A stretch of 64,000 nucleotides of DNA. Origin: Microbacteriaceae bacterium. Lineage in GTDB: Bacteria > Actinomycetota > Actinomycetes > Actinomycetales > Microbacteriaceae. Position numbers and translations under genes: made by a program. Location: NCBI GenBank assembly GCA_027487865.1, contig JAIYCT010000007.1:124001-188000 (forward strand), given 5' to 3'. Below, in pieces: positions 18,606-26,690 of the stretch. Below the pieces are notes generated by a model. It saw only the letters and a program-made list of their open reading frames with translations. It searched no databases and had not been told where the DNA came from. The first letter of the stretch is position 1, and every line of letters begins with the position of its first letter.

Positions 18606-19379
18606 CTAGGCAACGCTTACGAACTCTGGGATCAAAATCTTAGGATCGGATGTAACCAATGCCTCTCCGACGAGCGCAACGTCTGCTCCGGAGTTGCGGT
18701 ATCGGATTACATCCTGCACGTTCTTCACCGAAGATTCTGCGACCTTGATGGCGTCTTGATTTAGCGCTTGAGCCATTTGCTCAAAGAGCCCGAGGTCAGT
18801 CTTGAAGGTTTGCAGATCCCTTGTGTTGATACCAATTAGACGTGACCCCAGCTGGTTGGCAACACCAATTTCCTCGAGCGTGTGCGTTTCAACCAACACA
18901 CCCATTCCAAGTTCGTGGGCATATCGATAGAGCTCGGCAAAACGTTTTGGAGTTAACCAGGCCAAGATTAAAAGAATAAAGTCGGCACCTGCGGCTCTAG
19001 CCTCGAGAATCTGATACTCGGTGCTGATGAAGTCTTTACGTAGTAGCGGAATACTCGCCTTGCTTCTAGCGTCAACCAAATCCTCAAGTTTTCCACCAAA
19101 TCCAGTCTCTTCGGTAAGGACGGAAATGGCGTGTGCACCAGATTGTTGGTAGAGCCCAGCCTGATCGGCAGCCGATGGAATGTCTGCGAGAAATCCCCGT
19201 GATGGGCTACGTCTTTTGATTTCGGCAATCAGTTTTATGTGACTGGACTTAGAAAGCGCCGCGTAAACGTCTAACGCGCTGCTTACTTTGGAAATGGTGT
19301 CGAGTAGGTCTTGCTCGCTGATCGCTAGCTCTCGCCTTTTAGATGCCTTTGCTGCTGCGTCAAAGAGTTGGTCAAGCAC
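18606..19379 (-). CDS. trpC: Indole-3-glycerol phosphate synthase
   Basis: TrpC closes the indole ring from CdRP. The TIM barrel shows [12 protein letters not shown] (catalytic Lys pair), [15 protein letters not shown] and GINTRDL. I place the start at a GTG (19379) whose first base is also the first base of the preceding stop (TAGTG), giving 257 residues that begin with [10 protein letters not shown], matching family length. The open frame extends 33 codons upstream, but that part is antisense-like Arg-rich sequence inside the neighbouring membrane-protein gene and is not credible. Confidence 0.94.
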   Translation of the reverse strand: MLDQLFDAAAKASKRRELAISEQDLLDTISKVSSALDVYAALSKSSHIKLIAEIKRRSPSRGFLADIPSAADQAGLYQQSGAHAISVLTEETGFGGKLEDLVDARSKASIPLLRKDFISTEYQILEARAAGADFILLILAWLTPKRFAELYRYAHELGMGVLVETHTLEEIGVANQLGSRLIGINTRDLQTFKTDLGLFEQMAQALNQDAIKVAESSVKNVQDVIRYRNSGADVALVGEALVTSDPKILIPEFVSVA

Positions 19380-19603
19380 TAGTGCGCTTTGGTGTGCTCG
19401 CCGCCGACACCGTAGCCTGCGCGTCTTAGAACCCAGCCAACTACGGGGCCTAGCACAGCGAGCCCTGCTGAAGCCCAAACCATTGGAGCATTGTCAAGCC
19501 AGAAGAACAAGGTGCCAATGCCAAAGGCAACGATGATGATGATCACGCTGGTCCAAGCCGCTACTGAGCTTCCGTGGCCTGGTTCAGTTGAGTTCTGCGA
19601 CAT
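19379..19603 (-). CDS. HGxxPAAD-family small membrane protein
   Basis: This 74-residue protein of unknown function belongs to the HGxxPAAD family found in trp operons of Actinobacteria. The motif is degenerate here (HGSSVAAWTS, residues 10-19). Two hydrophobic segments follow, about 19-36 and 42-60, and a short basic C-terminus ends EHTKAH. A strong ribosome-binding site (AAGGAG) precedes the ATG, unlike most genes around it. It overlaps trpC by one base. A role in Trp biosynthesis is inferred from position only. Confidence 0.85.
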   Translation of the reverse strand: MSQNSTEPGHGSSVAAWTSVIIIIVAFGIGTLFFWLDNAPMVWASAGLAVLGPVVGWVLRRAGYGVGGEHTKAH

Positions 19604-19625
19604 TTTGTTCTCCTTCGACTAGCCA

Positions 19626-19634
19626 ATTGTAGCA
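19626..19634 (-). promoter_or_regulatory. Possible extended -10 inside the trp cluster
   Basis: On the minus strand TGCTACAAT matches an extended -10 element (TGnTAnAAT) in the 35-base gap before the HGxxPAAD gene. A good -35 is not seen. Transcription would begin about 16 bases before the ATG, giving a secondary promoter for HGxxPAAD-trpC-trpB-trpA. Confidence 0.3.
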
Positions 19635-19638
19635 AGCA

Positions 19639-20127
19639 TCAGTTCTGTTCATCCCATAGCGAGCGGTTGTCTTCCGTTTCAACGGACTTCGCACTGGCTG
19701 GTGACTTCGACCTAGTTGGAAAGAGGCTGATTACGATGGCAAGGACTGAGGTGATGCCAGCTCCAATTGCTGCAAACTGACCCCATAGATTAGAAATCGA
19801 GACTCCAGCTTCATGCGACTCCGGGTTCAGAACTCCACTGAGCCGCTCGAGCTCGGCAATCACAACAGCACTGGCTACAAGGTCTTGGCTGAATGAAAGG
19901 TAGACACCAAAAGTGGTGACGACCGCGGCCAGCACAACTAGATTTCTGCGAAGTTTGCCGTAGAAAGAAATAAACATTGCCGTCAAAACGATGGCAGGTA
20001 GCAGGTTTAGGACCGGAATCAACTGTCCGCCGGTGAATTGCTCCTCACCAACCGCAAGCCAGGGCAGATTTATTAGCACCCACCAGAGCGCGAGGGCCAA
20101 GACCACAAACGAGGATTTAGACCGCAT
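19639..20127 (-). CDS. Trp biosynthesis-associated membrane protein
   Basis: From the ATG at 20127 this is a 162-residue protein of the actinobacterial family found between trpE and trpC (Rv1610-like), with unknown biochemical function. Four hydrophobic segments are visible: two near the N-terminus (about 5-25 and 35-56), one in the middle (about 60-83) and one near residue 118-138; the C-terminus is charged and cytoplasmic. The gene overlaps the end of trpE by 11 bases. Two upstream in-frame ATG/TTG codons exist, but the residues they add lie within trpE and lack a binding site. Confidence 0.82.
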   Translation of the reverse strand: MRSKSSFVVLALALWWVLINLPWLAVGEEQFTGGQLIPVLNLLPAIVLTAMFISFYGKLRRNLVVLAAVVTTFGVYLSFSQDLVASAVVIAELERLSGVLNPESHEAGVSISNLWGQFAAIGAGITSVLAIVISLFPTRSKSPASAKSVETEDNRSLWDEQN

Positions 20128-21601
20128 TACCCATCGCATTCGCTGCGGCAATCGCCTTTAGCATGACGGCTGCCTTGGCCTTAGTCTCGGCGTACTCACT
20201 CTGCGGGACAGAATCCAAAACGATTCCTGCACCCGCTTGGATCCTGGCAATGCCATCTCGTATGAAGGCAGTTCGGATTGCTATCGCTAGGTCGCTATTG
20301 CCCTGGAAGTCAAAGTAGCCAACAACACCACCGAACAGTCCTCGGTTGCTCGGCTCCAAATCGTGGATGATCTCAAGTGCTCTTGGCTTGGGTGCTCCGG
20401 AGAGAGTTCCAGCCGGGAACGTTGCGCGCAGCGCAGCTACCGGTCCCATATCCTTCCGCAGCTCCCCCTCGACGGTGGAAACCAGGTGCATGATGTGGCT
20501 AAACCGGTGAATTTGCATGAACTCAGTGACCTGCAGTGATGCCGGTTCGCAAACCTTGAGAAGATCATTGCGAGCAAGATCGACCAGCATCAGGTGTTCG
20601 CTCTGCTCCTTGGCATCCGCCAACAGCTCATCGGCCAGGCGAAGGTCTGTTGAGGTGTCAACTCCCCTTGGTCTTGAGCCGGCAATCGGATGCATTATTG
20701 CCTTGCCTTCAGATACCTTGACCAGAGCTTCTGGTGAGGAACCAACAATGGTGAAATCGCCATCGCCATCTTGCCAGCGGGTTAAATACATGTATGGGCT
20801 TGGGTTTAGTGCCCTCAGCGCTCGGTAAATCTCGATCGCATCGACATCGACCTTTTGGTCAAATCTCTGAGAGAGGACGATCTGGAACACGTCCCCAAGC
20901 CTTACGTGATGCTTAGCCTTCTCGATTTGAGAAAGAAAGTCAGGTTCGCTAGTGCGCTTTTCAAATTCAGGCGCAGGCCAGATTGGCTCTGAAATCAGTG
21001 CTGGGGTGGGCTTACGAAGCTGCGCTTCTGCATCTGCTAATTCTGCAAGCACCCTGTTGTAGCTGGCCTCAAGATCTGAGCCGTCATCGAAGACAACACC
21101 AACCAGAATCAGTTCCGCACTTAGGTGATCCATAACAATCAGCTGACTGAATTGGTTGAAAGCTAGAAGTGGTACTTGGTAGTCAGCAGCCTTTGACTCA
21201 GGCAAGCGCTCCAGCAAATTCACAGCGCCCCAGCTGACAAAACCAACCAGACCGGAACTCAGTGGAAAGTCAACCGGCGAGGAGTGCCAGCTAGATTGAA
21301 GGGCCTCAAGGGCATCGAGTGGGCCAGCTGGAAGTTCTCCCGAGGGCAAGGCGTTGTGATCAGAGATCCATTGGACAGAATGTTCGGTTGCAACCAGCTG
21401 ACCACGTGAACGAACTCCAATGAAGGAGTAGCGACCCCATACGCCTTGCTCGGCGGATTCCAACAGGAAAGTGTTCGGTCTTGAATCGCAAAGCTTCTGA
21501 TAGATCCCCATCGGGGTTTCTGTTCCGGCAAACAGCTTCTTGCTAATCGGAATGACGTTGAAAGACTTAGCTAGTTCTTTGACCTGTTCAAAGCCAAGCA
21601 T
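20117..21601 (-). CDS. trpE: Anthranilate synthase component I
   Basis: TrpE converts chorismate and ammonia to anthranilate, the committed Trp step. The 494 residues carry LLESAE near 48-53, the tryptophan-feedback motif, and the chorismate-binding C-terminal half (GSSPEALV, HPIAGSRPRG, DLARNDLLKV, AGAGIVLDS). Retained LLES predicts feedback inhibition. The ATG overlaps the hisI stop as TGATG, with GAGGA just upstream. The glutamine amidotransferase trpG and trpD are not in the window. Confidence 0.96.
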   Translation of the reverse strand: MLGFEQVKELAKSFNVIPISKKLFAGTETPMGIYQKLCDSRPNTFLLESAEQGVWGRYSFIGVRSRGQLVATEHSVQWISDHNALPSGELPAGPLDALEALQSSWHSSPVDFPLSSGLVGFVSWGAVNLLERLPESKAADYQVPLLAFNQFSQLIVMDHLSAELILVGVVFDDGSDLEASYNRVLAELADAEAQLRKPTPALISEPIWPAPEFEKRTSEPDFLSQIEKAKHHVRLGDVFQIVLSQRFDQKVDVDAIEIYRALRALNPSPYMYLTRWQDGDGDFTIVGSSPEALVKVSEGKAIMHPIAGSRPRGVDTSTDLRLADELLADAKEQSEHLMLVDLARNDLLKVCEPASLQVTEFMQIHRFSHIMHLVSTVEGELRKDMGPVAALRATFPAGTLSGAPKPRALEIIHDLEPSNRGLFGGVVGYFDFQGNSDLAIAIRTAFIRDGIARIQAGAGIVLDSVPQSEYAETKAKAAVMLKAIAAANAMGNAV

Positions 21602-21921
21602 CAGTCCTCCTCAAAACAGGTTGAGGTGCCATTGTGGCATGCTGGGCCGGATGTGTGAACCATGGCCAAGACGGTATCGCCGTCGCAGTCCAGGTTTAGC
21701 GAAACGAGCTCTTGGTAATTCCCGGAGGTCTCACCCTTGAGCCAGCGCTGATTTCTGGATCTTGAGAAGTAGACCATTTTCTTGATCTCTAGTGACTCCA
21801 AGAGCGTCTCGCGATTGGCATAGGCGAGCATCAGTACCTCTTTGGTGTGGGCGTCTTGAGTGATGACCGGAACCAACCCGCGCTCGTCAACTCTGACTTC
21901 GTCAATCTTTAGATTTCTCAT
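21601..21921 (-). CDS. hisI: Phosphoribosyl-AMP cyclohydrolase
   Basis: HisI opens the purine ring of PR-AMP in histidine synthesis. The 106-residue stand-alone enzyme carries the metal-binding Cys set, with LDCDGD near residue 77 and [12 protein letters not shown] near 92, and the substrate motif [14 protein letters not shown]. HisE is a separate gene here rather than a fused HisIE. The ATG overlaps the hisF stop as ATGA. Confidence 0.96.
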   Translation of the reverse strand: MRNLKIDEVRVDERGLVPVITQDAHTKEVLMLAYANRETLLESLEIKKMVYFSRSRNQRWLKGETSGNYQELVSLNLDCDGDTVLAMVHTSGPACHNGTSTCFEED

Positions 21922-22673
21922 CTGACTTCCAATCCAGCTAAGCGCAGGGAATCTTTCACATCTGAAATCGTAAACAAGCCCTCGTGAAAAACGCTTGCGG
22001 CAAGCAAAGCATCTGCCCCGACATTGGCCGCAGCGACAAAGTGCTCAAGCTTTCCGGCTCCACCCGAAGCAATAACAGGAACGTGTGAAATCTTCTTAAT
22101 TGCTTCGATTAGCTCTAAGTCAAAGCCATCTCTGGTGCCATCTGCATCGATGCTGTTTACCAACAGCTCGCCAGCTCCAAGGTCTTGGACCTTACGAACC
22201 CAATCCAGAGCATCTAGCTCGGTCATCTGACGTCCGCCATGAGAAGTGACACCAAAGCCGGATGGTGTAGGTGCTCGCTTGAGGTCAAGTGAAATCACGA
22301 GGACTTGATCGCCGTGTTCCTTTGAAATCTCAGCAAGTAGTTCAGGTCGCTTGATACCCGCGGAACCAACCGATACTTTGTCAGCGCCTGATGCAAGTAA
22401 TTCAGTGACATCCTGCAGCTGTCGCACTCCACCACCAACGGTCAGTGGAATGAACACCTGCTCAGCGCACCTGGTAACCATCTCGAGCATGGTGCCACGG
22501 TTTTCGTGAGTTGCGGCAACATCCAAAAAGGTGACCTCATCAGCCCCCTGCAGGTAGTAGCGACTGGCTAGCTCAACCGGATCGCCGCTGTCCTTCAAAT
22601 TCTGAAAGTTCACACCTTTGACCACGCGCCCGGCTGCAACGTCAAGACAGGGAATTATGCGGACTGCTGGCAC
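21918..22673 (-). CDS. hisF: Imidazole glycerol phosphate synthase cyclase subunit
   Basis: HisF makes IGP and AICAR from PRFAR using ammonia delivered by HisH. The 251-residue barrel has the catalytic acids Asp11 ([13 protein letters not shown]) and Asp130 (ISLDLKR) at canonical positions, and the phosphate-binding GGGVR and SGGAG loops. HisH and HisA are not in this cluster, so the subunit pair is encoded at two loci. GTG start at 22673, overlapping the hisG stop as TAGTG. Confidence 0.96.
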   Translation of the reverse strand: MPAVRIIPCLDVAAGRVVKGVNFQNLKDSGDPVELASRYYLQGADEVTFLDVAATHENRGTMLEMVTRCAEQVFIPLTVGGGVRQLQDVTELLASGADKVSVGSAGIKRPELLAEISKEHGDQVLVISLDLKRAPTPSGFGVTSHGGRQMTELDALDWVRKVQDLGAGELLVNSIDADGTRDGFDLELIEAIKKISHVPVIASGGAGKLEHFVAAANVGADALLAASVFHEGLFTISDVKDSLRLAGLEVR

Positions 22674-23515
22674 TAGATTCTCGCGGCGTGAATCGCGCTA
22701 ACCAGAATGGCACGCGCGCCAATTTCATATAGCTGGTCCATCACCATGTTGGTCTGATCCGCCTTTACTAGGGCTCTCACGGCAACCCAATCCTTGTCCT
22801 CGAGCGGAGAAATAGTTGGTGACTCGATGCCCGGGGTGACCTTGGTCGCTGCCGATAGCAACTCGACTGGGCAGTCGTAATCAAAGATGACGTACTCTCT
22901 TGCGACGATTACTCCCTGAAGTCTTCTTAGAAGCTTTGCCGCCTCACGTGACTTGCCAGGCGCCGAAATCAGTCTTGCGGTTGATTTCAAGATGACAGGT
23001 CCAAAGATCGCAAGCCCGGCCTTGCGCAGGGTGTTGCCCGTAGAGACCACGTCAGCAACCGCGTCAGCAACGCCAAGCTTCACCGCTGATTCAACAGCCC
23101 CATCAAGCTTTACGATTTCCGCTTTCACTCCGTGCTCAGCTAGGTAATCCGAGATCAGGTTTGGATATGCGGTGGCAAGACGCTTTCCCTGAAGATCTGA
23201 AACCGATTGAAATCCGGACTCTATAGGTGCGGCAAATCTAAATGTTGAGGCTCCAAAACCTAGATCCGCTACTTCATCCGCTTTTGATTGCGCATCCTTG
23301 AGAAGGTCCAAACCAGTGAGCCCAACATCCAGTGACCCCGAGCCGACATAGGTTGCGATGTCTCTTGGCCTTAGGTAGAAAAACTCAATCTGGTTCTGGT
23401 CGTCCACCAGGTGAAGTTCCGCAGTATCTCTTCTTACGGCATAGCCGGCTTCCCTAAGCATCGAGATAGCTGAGTCGGACAGGATCCCCTTATTTGGGAC
23501 CGCTACTTTAAGCAC
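22673..23515 (-). CDS. hisG: ATP phosphoribosyltransferase (long form)
   Basis: HisG joins ATP and PRPP in the first step of histidine synthesis. At 280 residues it is the long hexameric form with a C-terminal ACT-like regulatory domain (about 205-280), so it needs no HisZ and should be inhibited by histidine. Conserved blocks include VAVPNKG at the N-terminus, [15 protein letters not shown], and [14 protein letters not shown] in the PRPP site. GTG start, TAGTG overlap with hisE. Confidence 0.96.
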   Translation of the reverse strand: MLKVAVPNKGILSDSAISMLREAGYAVRRDTAELHLVDDQNQIEFFYLRPRDIATYVGSGSLDVGLTGLDLLKDAQSKADEVADLGFGASTFRFAAPIESGFQSVSDLQGKRLATAYPNLISDYLAEHGVKAEIVKLDGAVESAVKLGVADAVADVVSTGNTLRKAGLAIFGPVILKSTARLISAPGKSREAAKLLRRLQGVIVAREYVIFDYDCPVELLSAATKVTPGIESPTISPLEDKDWVAVRALVKADQTNMVMDQLYEIGARAILVSAIHAARI

Positions 23516-23778
23516 TAGAGCTGCTCCTCTACTTTGGAAAGTGGAATACCGCGGGCGATCAAAATCAGTTGCAGGTGGTAGATCAATTGCGAAGCTTCAA
23601 GCGCCAATTGCTCGTCAGACTCGTGTTCTGCAGCCATCCAAACCTCAGCTGCTTCCTCGACGATCTTCTTACCGATTTCATGAACTCCTAGTTCGAGCAA
23701 TTCGGTCGATCGCGACCCCTCCGGGCGCTCCAAGTTTCGAATGCTGAGCTCTTCAAAGAGCTGTTCAAAGGATTTCAT
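23515..23778 (-). CDS. hisE: Phosphoribosyl-ATP pyrophosphatase
   Basis: HisE removes pyrophosphate from PR-ATP, the second histidine step. The 87-residue all-helical MazG-like protein shows KKIVEEAAEVWMAA (about 37-50), with the Glu residues that hold Mg2+, and a second helix EASQLIYHLQLIL. It is the first of the his block, 23 bases after rpe, with ATG start. Confidence 0.95.
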   Translation of the reverse strand: MKSFEQLFEELSIRNLERPEGSRSTELLELGVHEIGKKIVEEAAEVWMAAEHESDEQLALEASQLIYHLQLILIARGIPLSKVEEQL

Positions 23779-23801
23779 GGGACTAGGTTACCAACCCAGC
23801 G

Positions 23802-24452
23802 CTAGTGAGAGTGGGCCAGTTCTCTCAGCTTGGCAATTTCTAGGTTGCGATTTTCCGCCCTAAAGACTGCGCTTCCTGCAACAAAAACATCCGCTCCGGC
23901 TTCTGCAAGCTGTGAAATATTGGACTCCGTCACACCGCCATCGACCTGAATAGCTAATGACAGACCCCTCGAATCAAGTGCTTTTCTGGCTTGAGCAATC
24001 TTGACAATCGTCTCTGGAATCAGCTTCTGACCGCCAAAACCTGGCTCAACGGTCATCACCAGCAACATGTCTATTTCAGGTAGGAGCTCTGCAACCGCTT
24101 CAAAAGGAGTGTCCGGCTTAATGGCTATTGCCGCCTTGGATCCGATGTCTCGGATCTTTCTGGCAAGACCTATTGGGTCTGCCGCCGCCTCAAGGTGGAA
24201 GGTCACTGATTCACAACCAAGCTCCGCGTAAGAAGGAGCCCAACGTTCTGGGTTGGAAATCATTAGGTGGATGTCCAGTGGCAGTTTTGATACCTCAAAC
24301 AACCTTGAAACAATCGGTAGACCTAGGGTCAGGTTAGGCACGAAATGGTTATCCATGACATCGACGTGCGCGGCATCAGCGCTTGAGATCGTTGCTAGTT
24401 CGGCCTCGAGGTTTGCAAAGTCTGCGCTCAGAATCGAAGGGTGAATCTTCAT
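23802..24452 (-). CDS. rpe: Ribulose-phosphate 3-epimerase
   Basis: Rpe interconverts ribulose 5-phosphate and xylulose 5-phosphate in the pentose phosphate pathway, which also feeds PRPP for the adjoining his and trp genes. The 216-residue TIM barrel has HPSILSADF at the N-terminus, HVDVMDNHFVPN (metal His and Asp), LDIHLMISNP, VMTVEPGFGGQ and the VDGGV segment. The ATG lies 9 bases after rsmB. Confidence 0.96.
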   Translation of the reverse strand: MKIHPSILSADFANLEAELATISSADAAHVDVMDNHFVPNLTLGLPIVSRLFEVSKLPLDIHLMISNPERWAPSYAELGCESVTFHLEAAADPIGLARKIRDIGSKAAIAIKPDTPFEAVAELLPEIDMLLVMTVEPGFGGQKLIPETIVKIAQARKALDSRGLSLAIQVDGGVTESNISQLAEAGADVFVAGSAVFRAENRNLEIAKLRELAHSH

Positions 24453-24461
24453 ACCGCGAGC

Positions 24462-25781
24462 TTACTTCTTGCGAAGGATTGCGATAAACATCGCATCGGT
24501 GGCGTGGAGGTGTGTCCAAAGCTGAGCCGTCTTACGATCTGTGCCCATTTGCAATTGCGGGGAGATTTCATTTAGAACTTCATTTGCATTTACTAGTTCC
24601 AGCTCTGGGTGATTATCGAGCGCTTGTTTGATCTGGGTATTGGTCTCAAGAACTAGCGGGGAGCAGGTCGAATAGAGCAAATAGCCGCCAGGCTTGAGCG
24701 CGTCAGCTGCTGCATCAAGCAACTCTCCCTGCAACTTGGTGAGTCCGGTTAGCTGCTCGGTAGTCTTACGCCAGCGAGACTCTGGCTTTCGCCTTACTGA
24801 TCCGAGTCCGGTGCAAGGTGCATCAAGTAGAACCGCGTCGTAGGTGTTCTTCTTGGCATCCTGCCCGTAACCAACCTTCACCGTTCCAGGGAGGTTTGGG
24901 TTGAGAGCAGATACCACTAAGTCAGCGCGATTAGGTATTGGCTCAAGGCAATCGAGCACTCCGCCATCGCTTGCGATTCCCGCCTGAAGCATCGCTGCTT
25001 TTCCGCCGGGACCGGAGCACATGTCTAACCAACGTCCAGATTTGTCCGCGATGGCAAGTAGTGCAAGAGCGACCAGCTGAGAACCCTGATCTTGAACTCT
25101 GACTCCTGGAACTGAAAGATACGGTTCTGGGTTACCTGTTGCCAAAAACGCAGTCGGAGCTGCTTCTCCACGCTGTAACCCCTCATCTGTCAGATATTCC
25201 ATCGCCTTGGTGTTAGGTAGCGCTGCGAGGTTCACGGTAGGTGTTTCGTTATTCGCTTCGAGTAGAGCTTCTAGCTGTTCTTTCTTACCGTCTAGCTCCA
25301 ATGCGCTTCTCAGAGCTGCAATAACCCAGCTTGGGTGTGAATAGCGAATGGCAAGCACTTCCTGCGGGCGTTTACCTTCACAGCAATCGTCTAGAAGTTG
25401 CTCAAAGCCTGCGCGGTCAGCGTTTCTAAGCACCGCATTGGCAAGCCCAGCTGCACTTTTCTCGAAGGTCTTGACCAGCTCAACGGTTTCGTGAATCGCA
25501 GCGTGTGCCGGAATTCGCATTCTAAAGAGCTGATGCATTCCGACCCTTAGAACGATACGGAGCTTTGGCGAGAGAGTTTTGCCGGTAGTGAAGTGGTCAA
25601 TAAAGCTGTCGTACTGAAGCTGCCAACGAAGACTTCCGTAGCTGAGTTCCTGAATCAAACCACGATCGGAATCCGCAACATTTGCCTTGGTTAGAAAGCT
25701 AGGAAGAAGAAGATTTATGTAGCTGTCTGAATCCGCAACCCGAGTCAGTAGATCTATCGCAACCATTCTTGGGTTAGGCAA
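24462..25781 (-). CDS. rsmB: 16S rRNA m5C967 methyltransferase
   Basis: RsmB (Sun/Fmu) methylates C967 of 16S rRNA. The 439 residues combine an N-terminal NusB-like RNA-binding domain (about 1-140) with a Rossmann methyltransferase: the SAM-binding MCSGPGGKAAML block, DAPCTGLGS with the motif IV Cys, and YSTCSP with the motif VI catalytic Cys. The start is taken as TTG (25781), because GAGG lies 6 bases upstream; an ATG five codons later (25766) has no binding site. It overlaps fmt by 8 bases. Confidence 0.94.
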   Translation of the reverse strand: MPNPRMVAIDLLTRVADSDSYINLLLPSFLTKANVADSDRGLIQELSYGSLRWQLQYDSFIDHFTTGKTLSPKLRIVLRVGMHQLFRMRIPAHAAIHETVELVKTFEKSAAGLANAVLRNADRAGFEQLLDDCCEGKRPQEVLAIRYSHPSWVIAALRSALELDGKKEQLEALLEANNETPTVNLAALPNTKAMEYLTDEGLQRGEAAPTAFLATGNPEPYLSVPGVRVQDQGSQLVALALLAIADKSGRWLDMCSGPGGKAAMLQAGIASDGGVLDCLEPIPNRADLVVSALNPNLPGTVKVGYGQDAKKNTYDAVLLDAPCTGLGSVRRKPESRWRKTTEQLTGLTKLQGELLDAAADALKPGGYLLYSTCSPLVLETNTQIKQALDNHPELELVNANEVLNEISPQLQMGTDRKTAQLWTHLHATDAMFIAILRKK

Positions 25782-26679
25782 GATAAACCTCGTCGCTTAG
25801 GCCGCGGAACCAATCGGAAGCTGCCATCGCTTGCTTCCCTGCGGGTTGCACGGTAACCAGTTCTAAACGACTGCCATCTTGGCACTCGAGCAAAATCTTC
25901 TCCGCAGACCTGAAGACCCTTCCCTTGTTTGGGTTCTCAGTCCAACTAGAGGACCCAAGCGACCTTGTTTCCAATACTCTGATTGGGTTGCCATCCAGTT
26001 CGCACCAGGCCATTGGTTCAGGATTGAATGCCATGACTGCCCTGTGAACACTCAGCGCATTGTCACTTAGGTTCATGCGCGCTGTCGATCGATTGAGCTT
26101 CGGTGCCAAGGTTGCGTCTCCGGTTTGAGGGGTTGGCACTACTGGTTTCCCTGCGTGCTGCTGAAATAGATTCACACCGGCAATAGTGAATCGCTCAAGG
26201 GCCGCCGCCGTGGTTTCGTTCTCCCCCGGTGAAATCTCCTGGGAGGCGATGATTGGCCCGGTATCCATGCCTGCATCGAGCTCAAATAGTGTTACGCCTG
26301 CGCCGAAGCCGCCGGAAAGGATCGACTGCTGCAACGGGGATGCTCCCCGCCATTTTGGTAGCAAGCTGAAGTGGATGTTCCACCACGGCAAGGCATTTAG
26401 TGCTGCTTGCGGAATCAAGCTTCCAAAGGCTACAACTAGAGCAAGCTCTGCCTCGGCAGCGTTGATTCTTACCAGCTCTTCTTCATTGATCCTGTTGGCC
26501 TTCAATATGGGAAGGCCTAGTTCCATGGCCTTGGTAGCGACTGGAGATGGGGTAAGGATTCGCTTTCTGCCGATTTCGGAATCCGGGCGAGTGATCACCA
26601 GAACGACCTCATGGGTCTTAGAGACGATCTCTAGCGCAAGAGCGGCGTTCTCTGGAGTTCCAGCAAAGATTATTTTCAT
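25774..26679 (-). CDS. fmt: Methionyl-tRNA formyltransferase
   Basis: Fmt formylates initiator Met-tRNA with 10-formyl-THF. The 301 residues carry the catalytic Asn and His in NIHFSLLPKWRG and the Asp in LDAGMDTGPI, and a C-terminal tRNA-binding domain. The ATG at 26679 is preferred: AGGTGA lies 7 bases upstream, while that same element is too close to serve the GTG at 26685. No def gene is adjacent, unlike in many bacteria. Confidence 0.95.
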   Translation of the reverse strand: MKIIFAGTPENAALALEIVSKTHEVVLVITRPDSEIGRKRILTPSPVATKAMELGLPILKANRINEEELVRINAAEAELALVVAFGSLIPQAALNALPWWNIHFSLLPKWRGASPLQQSILSGGFGAGVTLFELDAGMDTGPIIASQEISPGENETTAAALERFTIAGVNLFQQHAGKPVVPTPQTGDATLAPKLNRSTARMNLSDNALSVHRAVMAFNPEPMAWCELDGNPIRVLETRSLGSSSWTENPNKGRVFRSAEKILLECQDGSRLELVTVQPAGKQAMAASDWFRGLSDEVYLA

Positions 26680-26690
26680 TCTCACATCAC

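Noticed and set aside
19380-19478. Extended N-terminus of trpC
   Set aside because: The extra 33 codons are Arg/Cys-rich out-of-frame sequence of the HGxxPAAD gene; the TAGTG start gives normal family length.
21595-21610. Trp leader peptide or attenuator before trpE
   Set aside because: trpE overlaps hisI by one base, leaving no leader; regulation must act at the enzyme (LLES motif) or elsewhere.
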